NCBI GenBank assembly: GCA_964408435.1
Contig: CAYOZL010000008.1
Coordinates: forward strand, 1-59,681
Length of the DNA stretch: 59,681 nucleotides
From: CAYOZL01 sp964408435
Lineage (GTDB): Bacteria > Bdellovibrionota_C > UBA2361 > SZUA-149 > CAYOZL01
Direction: 5' to 3'
A model generated the notes under the pieces. It ran no database searches and was not told the origin of the DNA. It saw only the letters and a program-made list of their open reading frames with translations. A program made the translations under genes and the position numbers. Shown here in pieces: positions 52,963 through 59,681 of this stretch (position 1 is its first letter; every line of letters begins with the position of its first letter).

Positions 52963-53730
52963 GTGAGTTTAAGATACCAACCAAATGAAGATAGACTATT
53001 TGAGTCAACTCTATCTGGAGCTCTTGAAGTTCATGGATGCTCAAGATATCTAGATTTAGCAACCACCTTCCCAAACAGATCATATGAAATAAGAGCTTGG
53101 GTTTTAAAACAAGTATTAAAAAAAGATGATTTTTATGTTCTCTGCAAACAAGCACCATTATTAATATCAAACATAGATACAAGAATCACAGAGCGAACGT
53201 GCTTCTGGGCTTTAAGATTACTAGAGGAGAAACCATCATATCGTATAAAGATAAGGAGTTGTTTAAGTTTACTTAAAGCACTTAGTAAGCTGAGGAAAAT
53301 GACTATAAATGCTCTGCTTCTTGAAAATCACTTAGCCTTGCGAATACTTTGTCACAATTCAGAAAACTTTGGAGAGGTATTGGAGCATACCCAAACAGAA
53401 TCAACAAAAAGAAAGATATGTAGATTTCGTCTTCGGAAAAGAGATATTAGATATAGAGGGGTTGCTAGATTTTGCGAGGTAGAATTAAGACCATGTGATT
53501 TTGAAGCCTTGTTACTACATGCCCCATTTTATCATGAAACAACTTTTGAGCTCCTAACTGCTTTCATAGAAGAAACTGAAGAGATAGACGAAACTGCTAA
53601 AATGATTATCAGAGTCGGAGAAAAACGACCCTTTCTAAGACCGAAACTTTATGGGCTAGCAAGAAATAATACCGAATTTAGCACAGCAATGCTTCATGCT
53701 AAGGCCGCTCTAAATTGTCTAATTACTTAA
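52963..53730 (+). CDS. Hypothetical helical protein, possibly truncated at its start
   Basis: From GTG 52963 the product has 255 residues of helical, probably repeat-like sequence (SRYLDLATTFPNRSYEIRAW and FELLTAFIEETEEIDETAK). The same frame is open upstream to 52714, and its last 60 codons before the GTG read like protein (FEEVALQRLLRIKQQNPILG), but that stretch holds no ATG, GTG or TTG. The gene may have lost its start to a deletion or shift, or the GTG may be real. No family is recognised. Confidence 0.5.
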   Translation: MSLRYQPNEDRLFESTLSGALEVHGCSRYLDLATTFPNRSYEIRAWVLKQVLKKDDFYVLCKQAPLLISNIDTRITERTCFWALRLLEEKPSYRIKIRSCLSLLKALSKLRKMTINALLLENHLALRILCHNSENFGEVLEHTQTESTKRKICRFRLRKRDIRYRGVARFCEVELRPCDFEALLLHAPFYHETTFELLTAFIEETEEIDETAKMIIRVGEKRPFLRPKLYGLARNNTEFSTAMLHAKAALNCLIT

Positions 53731-53987
53731 TTATAAGGTTTTCAAGTTTATTCATCTTTCTTCGCAATTACTTACTACTTACACAAACTTTACTTATTTA
53801 CTCACCAATGCTATAACCCTCCCCTGAAGTGTTCTCACCGCAATTATTGAATCGTCAATCTACGCGCACTAAATAATCTTTTTTGACTCACAGTGTGAAT
53901 GAGTCGTCAAAACAAACATTTAATCAGTATCTTTATTTAGTATTTCTATTTAAAGCACTGAAAAAGACTTTATATACAAAGGATATA
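53731..53987. other. Intergenic leader upstream of the DEAD-box helicase
   Basis: No gene. It contains a nested palindrome at 53881-53912 (outer TTTTGAC/GTCAAAA, inner TCACA/TGTGA) about 75 bases before the helicase start. This may be an RNA leader structure. An open frame runs through it in phase with the helicase but is not protein-like. Confidence 0.45.
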
Positions 53988-55367
53988 ATGAATTACGATC
54001 AATACAATTTTAACGAATCACTTGCTGCTGGAATTAAAAAACAAGGCTTTGTCTCACCTACTCCAATTCAAGAAAAAGCTATACCAGTTGCTCTTGAGAA
54101 TAGAGACATTATGGGCTTGGCCCAAACAGGAACTGGAAAAACTGCGGCATTTGTAATTCCAGTAATTGAAAAGATACTTAACAGCAGAGCTTCTAATCAA
54201 AATGGTCCTAGAGAAATAAAGGCTTTAATCATTGCACCAACTAGAGAACTAGTAATGCAAATTGATTCTGTAATTAATGAATTAGGATCTGAAGCAAGAA
54301 TTAAAACAACTACTATTTTTGGTGGAGCGAACATTAGAGGTCAAATAAAAAGACTTAGCAACGGTGTTGATATCGTAGTAGCTTGCCCAGGCAGATTACT
54401 TGATCATGCAAAAAGAAGAACAATTGATTTTTCTAAAATTGAGATGCTTGTACTAGATGAAGCTGACCAAATGTTTGACATGGGATTCTTACCAGATATT
54501 AAAAGAATAATAAGTAAGCTACCACAAGAAAAACAAACTATGCTTTTTTCAGCTACTATGTCTGAGCCTATTAAAAAATTAGCAAATTCTGTTTTAAAGA
54601 ATCCTAAATTAATAGATATAAATAAAGACACACCACTATCTTTAATTAAGCACGCGGCTTATCCAATCTCTATGAAACAGAAGAATGAATTACTAATAAA
54701 TATCTTAAAGAAACCAAATGTTTCTTCAGCTATTATTTTCACTAGAACTAAGCATAGAACAAAAAAATTAGCGATTTCTCTTTATAATGTTGGCCATAAT
54801 GTTACTAGCCTGCAAGGAAATCTATCTCAAAATAAAAGACAAGAAGCGATGCAGGGCTTTAGAAAAGGCAAGTATAATATAATGGTAGCAACTGATATTG
54901 CTGCGCGTGGCTTAGATATCTCAGCTGTTTCTCATGTAATTAATTTTGATGTTCCTGATACTACTGAAGCTTATACTCATAGGATTGGAAGAACAGGTAG
55001 AGCATCTAAAACTGGTGAAGCTTATACATTTGTTACTCCTGAAGATAATAAAAAAGTAAAAGCAATTGAAAGATCTCTTGGGAAAGAGTTACCTAAATTA
55101 AAAATAGATGGTTTTGAGTATAAACTAGAAGAAAGAAGTTTAGAGACTCATAGACCAAGAAATAAGAAAAATTCTAGAAAAAGACGTAGCTCTAAGAATG
55201 CTGGTGGTTCTAGAAAAGCTAATAGCTCAAGAAACGGCAACTCAAGAAAAGCTGGTAGTTCTAGAAGTAATTCTAGGAAAGGACCTTCAAATGGTTCTAA
55301 TTCTAATGGAGGCAACTCAAATAGAGGCAGATCTAGAAGAAGAAGTTCAGGTAGAGCTAGGGCTTAA
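53988..55367 (+). CDS. DEAD-box RNA helicase
   Basis: From the ATG at 53988 (with AAAGGAT upstream) the product is 459 residues. Motifs in order: Q motif (FVSPTPIQEKAIP), Walker A AQTGTGKT, PTRELVMQI, VLDEAD, SAT, and in the second domain ATDIAARGLDIS and HRIGRTGRA. The last 75 residues are a basic Arg/Ser/Asn/Gly-rich tail (for example NGNSRKAGSSRSNSRKG), as in RhlE/CsdA-type helicases where it binds RNA. Likely role: rRNA remodelling or mRNA turnover, often in the cold. Confidence 0.95.
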   Translation: MNYDQYNFNESLAAGIKKQGFVSPTPIQEKAIPVALENRDIMGLAQTGTGKTAAFVIPVIEKILNSRASNQNGPREIKALIIAPTRELVMQIDSVINELGSEARIKTTTIFGGANIRGQIKRLSNGVDIVVACPGRLLDHAKRRTIDFSKIEMLVLDEADQMFDMGFLPDIKRIISKLPQEKQTMLFSATMSEPIKKLANSVLKNPKLIDINKDTPLSLIKHAAYPISMKQKNELLINILKKPNVSSAIIFTRTKHRTKKLAISLYNVGHNVTSLQGNLSQNKRQEAMQGFRKGKYNIMVATDIAARGLDISAVSHVINFDVPDTTEAYTHRIGRTGRASKTGEAYTFVTPEDNKKVKAIERSLGKELPKLKIDGFEYKLEERSLETHRPRNKKNSRKRRSSKNAGGSRKANSSRNGNSRKAGSSRSNSRKGPSNGSNSNGGNSNRGRSRRRSSGRARA

Positions 55368-55380
55368 AATAAATTCAAAT

Positions 55381-55408
55381 TAGCAAGCGTATAGGTTTAC
55401 GCTTGCTA
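55381..55408. terminator. Hairpin between the convergent helicase and ilvD genes
   Basis: An 11-pair perfect stem (TAGCAAGCGTA with TACGCTTGCTA) lies just after the helicase stop and touches the ilvD stop. It has a short loop and no long T run; it probably serves both genes. Confidence 0.6.
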
Positions 55409-57100
55409 TTCGTCAGTTACACAACCTAAGCTCGCCGACTTTACAGATTTTATATACTTATACAAAGTACCTCTGCTTGCCTTATAAGCTGGCATCTTCC
55501 AACTATCTTTTCGCTTTTTTAGTTCTGCACCATCAACATCTAAGTCAATAGTATTTTTTACAGCATCAATAGTTATAACATCGCCGTCTTTAACTAGTGC
55601 AATTGGACCACCTTCTTGTGCTTCAGGAGTGATATGCCCAACGATAAATCCATGTGAGCCTCCGGAGAAACGTCCATCTGTAAGTAACGCAACATGCTTT
55701 CCTAAACCAGCTCCAACAATTGCACTAGTAGGAGTTAACATCTCTGGCATTCCAGGTCCACCTTTTGGTCCCTCATACCTAATTACAACCACATCACCTT
55801 TTTCAATCTTTTTATCTTCTAATGCTTTAAGCATATCTTCTTCAGAATCGTAAACCTTAGCAGGACCAGAGAACTGTTCTCCTTCTTTACCTGTAATTTT
55901 TGCTACCGATCCTTCTGGTGCGAGACTTCCTTTTAAGATTCTTAAATGCCCAGTAGATTTAATTGGTTTTTCTATTGGATAGATTACATCTTGAGCATCA
56001 AAGTCTAAATCAGGAACATCTTTGAAATTCTCCTCTAATGTTTTTCCTGTAACAGTTAAGCAATCTCCGTGTAAGAGCCCTTTACTATGTAAGTATTTGA
56101 GAATAACTGGAATACCGCCAATCTTATGCACATCTTCCATTACATATTTTCCACTAGGTTTTAAATCTGCAATTAGCGGAACTTCTGCATTTATTCTTAA
56201 GAAATCATCTAATGTAATATCAACATCTATTGCTCTAGCCATTGCTATTAGATGTAATACCGCGTTAGTCGAGCCACCTAATGTAACTACTGTAGTAATT
56301 GCATTTTCAAATGACTTTTTAGTCATTATATCTGATGGTTTAATATCTTTTTCTAATAAAATCTTTATTGCTTTTCCAACAGAAAGACATTCATTAATTT
56401 TTCCATCTTCTACTGCAGGAGTAGAAGAACTATACGGTAAGCTCATTCCTAATGCTTCAATTGCTGAAGCCATAGTGTTTGCAGTATACATCCCTCCACA
56501 AGCTCCAGCCCCAGGACATGAACTTGCAATAATTTCTCTTCTTACATTCTCAGTAATACTTCCTGCTAGAAAAGAACCATAACTTTGAAAAGCAGATACA
56601 ACATCAAGGCTTTCTTGTTCTCCTTTTTCTTCGTCTTCTCTGCAACCTGGCTTTATTGTTCCGCCATACACCATTATTGATGGTCTATTTAGTCTAGCCA
56701 TTGCGATAATACTGCCAGGCATATTTTTATCACAGCCTGGAATTGTAATTACCGCATCATACCACTGTGCAGAGACTACTGTTTCAATTGAATCCGCTAT
56801 AATATCTCTAGACTGTAAAGAATAACTCATTCCATCAGTCCCCATAGAAATTCCATCACTAACACCAATTGTGTTAAAGCGAAGCCCCACTAAACCTGCA
56901 TCAAGAACCCCTTCTTTTACTTTTCCTGCTAAATCCATCAGGTGCATATTACAAGTGTTACCTTCCCACCACATACTAGCAATGCCGATTTGGGCTTTGT
57001 TCATATCTTCTTCAGTAAGACCGGCTCCGTAAAGCATTGCTTGTGAGGCACCTTGAGACTTTGGTTGTGTAATTCTTGAGCTGTATTTGTTTAATTTCAT
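55406..57100 (-). CDS. ilvD: Dihydroxy-acid dehydratase
   Basis: 564 residues, full length. Iron-sulfur and metal-site cysteines are in NTCNMHLMDLAG, GCDKNMPGSII and CPGAGACGGMYTANTMASA; the C-terminal domain has DGRFSGGSHGFIVGHITPEA. It performs the third step of valine and isoleucine synthesis, dehydrating the dihydroxy-acids. It is separate from ilvBN and faces the DEAD-box gene. Confidence 0.97.
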   Translation of the reverse strand: MKLNKYSSRITQPKSQGASQAMLYGAGLTEEDMNKAQIGIASMWWEGNTCNMHLMDLAGKVKEGVLDAGLVGLRFNTIGVSDGISMGTDGMSYSLQSRDIIADSIETVVSAQWYDAVITIPGCDKNMPGSIIAMARLNRPSIMVYGGTIKPGCREDEEKGEQESLDVVSAFQSYGSFLAGSITENVRREIIASSCPGAGACGGMYTANTMASAIEALGMSLPYSSSTPAVEDGKINECLSVGKAIKILLEKDIKPSDIMTKKSFENAITTVVTLGGSTNAVLHLIAMARAIDVDITLDDFLRINAEVPLIADLKPSGKYVMEDVHKIGGIPVILKYLHSKGLLHGDCLTVTGKTLEENFKDVPDLDFDAQDVIYPIEKPIKSTGHLRILKGSLAPEGSVAKITGKEGEQFSGPAKVYDSEEDMLKALEDKKIEKGDVVVIRYEGPKGGPGMPEMLTPTSAIVGAGLGKHVALLTDGRFSGGSHGFIVGHITPEAQEGGPIALVKDGDVITIDAVKNTIDLDVDGAELKKRKDSWKMPAYKASRGTLYKYIKSVKSASLGCVTDE

Positions 57101-57182
57101 AGTTTTATTTCTTTTATAAACAGGCTTTTATAAGCAGGTGAATACTAATAAATTTGAGAGAATAATGCCATAGACAAGCTGC

Positions 57183-57494
57183 CTATAAAGCAAGAATATC
57201 GTATTTAAACATCAGACCTAAACTAAGCACTAAAATTAGTGCAAATAAGAAAAAAAGAAATAGGATAGTTAAGATATATGGTTTAGTTCTATTAGCTTTC
57301 TGTCTTGATTTCATCTCTGCTCTAGAAAGAGATTTTGTATCTGAAATAATCTTTTCAACATCATCTACATTCTTCCCAGAGTAATATTGCTCTAATTGCT
57401 TTTTATGAGCATCCAGCTCATCTTTTGTAACAGCCTTATGAATCTTACTAGGCTCAATCTTGGCAATTTTTTTACTTTCTTCGTCTATAGACAT
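57183..57494 (-). CDS. Small protein with a C-terminal membrane helix
   Basis: 103 residues: a charged helical cytoplasmic part (KDELDAHKKQLEQYYSGKN) and one C-terminal membrane helix (ILTILFLFFLFALILVLSLGL). No family recognised. It lies 82 bases upstream of ilvD on the same strand, possibly as part of that unit. Confidence 0.6.
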   Translation of the reverse strand: MSIDEESKKIAKIEPSKIHKAVTKDELDAHKKQLEQYYSGKNVDDVEKIISDTKSLSRAEMKSRQKANRTKPYILTILFLFFLFALILVLSLGLMFKYDILAL

Positions 57495-57518
57495 ACAGTA
57501 TTAACTTAAACTATGTAT

Positions 57519-57575
57519 ATACCCATCACAATATACTTTCTTACCTAAGGCTAGAAAGTATATTGTGATGGGTAT
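57519..57575. repeat. 23-bp perfect inverted repeat
   Basis: Arms 57519-57541 and 57553-57575 are exact reverse complements with an 11-base loop. The right arm runs into the GC-rich motif GCCGAGCGCAGCGG. It lies between the divergent small membrane gene and the FKBP gene. Confidence 0.85.
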
Positions 57576-57596
57576 GCCGAGCGCAGCGGACAACAG

Positions 57597-57739
57597 ATAT
57601 GCTAATCGTAAAAACAGTCAAAACCATAATGGTTTTGGCATTTTATCGTGATGAATATTTTATATCTTGTTGCTCTCTAATATATGGTTAAAAAAGAAAC
57701 ACTCGTGAGAAAGAAAAAACTTAATCACGATTAGCATAT
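57597..57739. repeat. Distant 13-bp inverted repeat upstream of the FKBP gene
   Basis: Arms 57597-57609 and 57727-57739 (ATATGCTAATCGT / ACGATTAGCATAT) are exact reverse complements 117 bases apart. The right arm ends 12 bases before the FKBP start. A small hairpin (AAAACCATAATGGTTTT type) sits between them. Confidence 0.6.
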
Positions 57740-57751
57740 ATAGGAAAATAA

Positions 57752-58165
57752 ATGACTAGAAAACTTATATTAATATCAATAATTTTTGGATTCATAAACC
57801 TAGCAGGAGCAGACATGGTTAAGACAGATAGCGGATTAAAATACGAAGATTCTAAGGCTGGTAACGGAGCTGAGGCAAAAGCTGGGCAAAATGTTTCTGT
57901 TCATTACACTGGTTGGTTAAATGAAGATGGTAAAAAAGGTAAAAAGTTTGATTCTTCTGTTGATAGAGGAACACCATTTGGTTTTCCACTAGGAGCTGGA
58001 AGAGTAATTAAAGGCTGGGATGAAGGAGTTGCTGGGATGAAAATTGGCGGTAAAAGAACTTTATTTATACCTTCAAGCTTAGGTTACGGTGCAAGAGGCG
58101 CTGGTGGAGCGATTCCTCCAAATGCTGATTTGATCTTTGATGTGGAGTTATTGGGAGTTAAATAG
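57752..58165 (+). CDS. FKBP-type peptidyl-prolyl isomerase, exported
   Basis: 137 residues. A signal peptide (residues 1-20, ending near NLAGA) is followed by one FKBP domain: VSVHYTGWLNEDG, KFDSSVDRGTPF, VIKGWDEGVAGM, and LFIPSSLGYGARGAGGAIPPN. The aromatic and acidic pocket residues are present. It would speed proline isomerisation of envelope proteins. GGAAA lies before the ATG. Confidence 0.95.
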   Translation: MTRKLILISIIFGFINLAGADMVKTDSGLKYEDSKAGNGAEAKAGQNVSVHYTGWLNEDGKKGKKFDSSVDRGTPFGFPLGAGRVIKGWDEGVAGMKIGGKRTLFIPSSLGYGARGAGGAIPPNADLIFDVELLGVK

Positions 58166-58175
58166 AACTCTCACA

Positions 58176-58219
58176 GAGGGAAAGAGAAGATATCAATAAT
58201 ACTAATCCTCTCTTCCCTC
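58176..58219. terminator. Imperfect hairpin between FKBP and purK
   Basis: The stretches GAGGGAAAGAGAAG and CCTCTCTTCCCTC are imperfect complements around an AT-rich loop. The genes are convergent, so it could end both. Confidence 0.4.
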
Positions 58220-58222
58220 GCT

Positions 58223-59329
58223 CTATTTAGAGGCAATCTTCCTGTAAATTTTATAACTGTCTGGTATAAAACTCTTTAGTTCCTCTTTAGTCTCAAAAGT
58301 AAAAGTTAGATGTCCTACTTTTCTTCTCCCCTCTACTTTATCTTTCTGGTACCAATGATAATTAGCATTTGATATTTTTTCTACTTCTTCTTTATTTACT
58401 TTTATTCCTAAGAGGTTATGCATTAATGAGTAGCCTTTATTTGAAGCATCCCCCAACTCCATACCTAAACAAGCTCTAAGATGATTTTCGAATTGTGAAC
58501 AATTAGTTCCTTCAATACTACCATGACCTGAGTTATGCACTCTTGGTGCGTATTCATTAAAAAGCACGGATTCACCTGACACGAAATACTCTACTGCTAA
58601 AATACCCACATAATCCAAACCTTCTAATAGTTTTTTTGTATATTCTTTTGCTTTACTTTCTACCTCCTTACTTGCTCTAATAGACGGGCAAATCGTTTCA
58701 AACAAAATTCCATCTTTATGGTCATTCTGGCAAAGAGGGTAATATTCAACTTCACCGCTCTCAGCTCTTGCAGCAATACAAGAAACTTCATAATCAAAAT
58801 TAATAAACTCTTCTGCAATTAGTTCTAATTCTTGCTCGTTCTCATTAACAAAGTTTTCTAGATCTTTTTTAGAGAAAAATCTCCACTGGCCTTTTCCATC
58901 ATAACCGAAAGAACAAGTTTTAACTACGATTGGAAAACTAGTTACTTTTTCTAAAATTTCTTTAAATGAGTTTCCTGAAACGAAATTAGGAACAGCTACT
59001 CCAAGTTCTTTTAAAAAGTTTTTCTCTTTTACTCTATGCTTAGTTACATCAAGGGCTTTTATCGGTGGAAAAACTTTCTTAACTTCTGATAATTTCTGTA
59101 TTAAGTCTTGTGGAATATTCTCGAATTCATAGGTTACAACATCTACATCCTCAAAGTATTTAATGATCTTATCAACTTCTAAATAATCACAAACTAAAGT
59201 CTCAGTTACAAACGAGGAAGATGAGTTTGGCTTAGCATTTACTACTTTAGACTCAATACCTATTTTTTTACCAGCCTCAGCTAGCATCATAGCAAGCTGA
59301 CCACCACCAAGTATTCCTATTTTTTGCAT
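58223..59329 (-). CDS. purK: 5-(carboxyamino)imidazole ribonucleotide synthase
   Basis: 368 residues, ATP-grasp fold. N-terminal GILGGGQLAMMLAEAG, central VVKTCSFGYDGKGQ and FINFDYEVSCIAARAESGE, and the late ILAVEYFVSGESVLFNEYAPRVHNSGH (with the metal-binding Glu and Asn). It converts AIR, bicarbonate and ATP to N5-CAIR in purine synthesis. Its ATG overlaps the purE stop in TAATG, so the two subunits are coupled. Confidence 0.97.
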   Translation of the reverse strand: MQKIGILGGGQLAMMLAEAGKKIGIESKVVNAKPNSSSSFVTETLVCDYLEVDKIIKYFEDVDVVTYEFENIPQDLIQKLSEVKKVFPPIKALDVTKHRVKEKNFLKELGVAVPNFVSGNSFKEILEKVTSFPIVVKTCSFGYDGKGQWRFFSKKDLENFVNENEQELELIAEEFINFDYEVSCIAARAESGEVEYYPLCQNDHKDGILFETICPSIRASKEVESKAKEYTKKLLEGLDYVGILAVEYFVSGESVLFNEYAPRVHNSGHGSIEGTNCSQFENHLRACLGMELGDASNKGYSLMHNLLGIKVNKEEVEKISNANYHWYQKDKVEGRRKVGHLTFTFETKEELKSFIPDSYKIYRKIASK

Positions 59330-59681
59330 TAAGCTAGGTCTTTATCTTTTAAAACTGAATCCGCTAGATTCTTTTTATACTCTTTATAAGCATCTCTATA
59401 CTTCTTATCTTTAATGCCAAGCATATTAACTGCAAGTAAAGCCGCGTTTTTAGCTCCAGCTTTTCCGATAGAACAAGTTGCCACAGGGCACCCCCCTGGC
59501 ATTTGAACAATTGAAAGTAATGAATCCATGCCTTTTAAAGCTTTCGACTCTACTGGCACACCAATAACAGGCAATGAAGTATTAGAGGCTGTCATACCAG
59601 GTAAATGAGCTGCCCCACCAGCACCAGCAATTATGATTTCAAGGCCTTTAGATTCTGCTGTTTTTGCATACTCAACCATTA
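59329..59681 (-). CDS. purE: N5-carboxyaminoimidazole ribonucleotide mutase, 3' part
   Basis: 117 residues of PurE, cut by the window edge. GLEIIIAGAGGAAHLPGMTAS, LPVIGVPVESKAL, MDSLLSIVQMPGG and CPVATCSIGKAGA are diagnostic. The ATG near 59679 is internal: roughly the first 50 residues, including the GSDSD substrate loop, lie outside. It interconverts N5-CAIR and CAIR; purK follows. Confidence 0.95.
   Translation of the reverse strand, partial: MVEYAKTAESKGLEIIIAGAGGAAHLPGMTASNTSLPVIGVPVESKALKGMDSLLSIVQMPGGCPVATCSIGKAGAKNAALLAVNMLGIKDKKYRDAYKEYKKNLADSVLKDKDLA

Noticed and set aside
1..59681. CRISPR array, insertion sequence or prophage
   Set aside because: No regularly spaced repeats, no transposase, integrase or phage structural genes were seen on either strand.

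Overview
The window reads as a chromosomal segment of an AT-rich, Gram-negative-type bacterium. Evidence for two membranes is a TonB-ExbB-ExbD set, several lipoproteins with lipobox cysteines, a LapA-like protein and a polyprenyl glycosylphosphotransferase. The gene mix (GldA/F/G-type transporter with a DUF4340 protein, a DUF6502 protein, cdaA beside glmM, large TPR membrane proteins) would fit a delta-proteobacteria-like or Bdellovibrionota/SAR324-like lineage, but no marker here settles the phylum. A pair of cysteine-rich proteins belongs to a family I associate with Patescibacteria. No phage structural genes, transposases or CRISPR arrays are visible.

Layout. 1-2876: the 5' part of a very large protein of unknown function, cut by the window edge. 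3166-9983: NYN-domain protein, sugar-phosphate transferase, LapA-TPR fusion, ComF-like protein, a DsbA-fold lipoprotein without its cysteines, a receiver-DHp protein, and an RRM domain fused to ribosomal protein bS18. 10111-12880: a small orphan, then lexA-recA. 12905-17742: Gld-type ABC exporter operon. 17946-25405: pdxS-pdxT, LysM lipoprotein, PATAN-like and TPR membrane proteins, HU, aspartokinase, tsaE. 25427-32369: hydrolase, a remarkable nested palindrome, then tilS-ftsH-cdaA-glmM and a methyltransferase. 32476-34772: lemA and a DUF2207 protein. 34894-42097: an accessory-looking block with two large Cys-rich paralogues, an orphan 492-residue protein, a lipoprotein, a DUF6502 protein and a frameshifted membrane gene. 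42137-47745: TerC, tonB-exbD-exbB, and a hybrid kinase/Hpt/receiver phosphorelay. 47821-48042: tRNA-Val(GAC) and a severed 5' half of a second tRNA-Val. 48205-57100: ilvB-ilvN-threonine synthase, two orphans, a DEAD-box helicase and ilvD. 57183-59681: small membrane protein, FKBP, purK and partial purE.

How genes work together. Aspartokinase, threonine synthase, ilvBN and ilvD cover parts of the aspartate-threonine-isoleucine/valine route. The threonine synthase carries a C-terminal domain resembling the allosteric domain of LeuA (2-isopropylmalate synthase) and lies directly behind ilvBN, suggesting feedback control of the threonine branch by a branched-chain end product. FtsH, CdaA and GlmM join envelope proteolysis, c-di-AMP synthesis and peptidoglycan precursor supply in one transcription unit.

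The strongest candidates for something new are the RRM-bS18 fusion, the threonine synthase-LeuA-domain fusion, the Cys-rich paralogue island, and a set of long perfect intergenic inverted repeats (arms 16-31 bp), one of which is a three-hairpin cruciform-like element and one of which overlaps the likely comF start codon.
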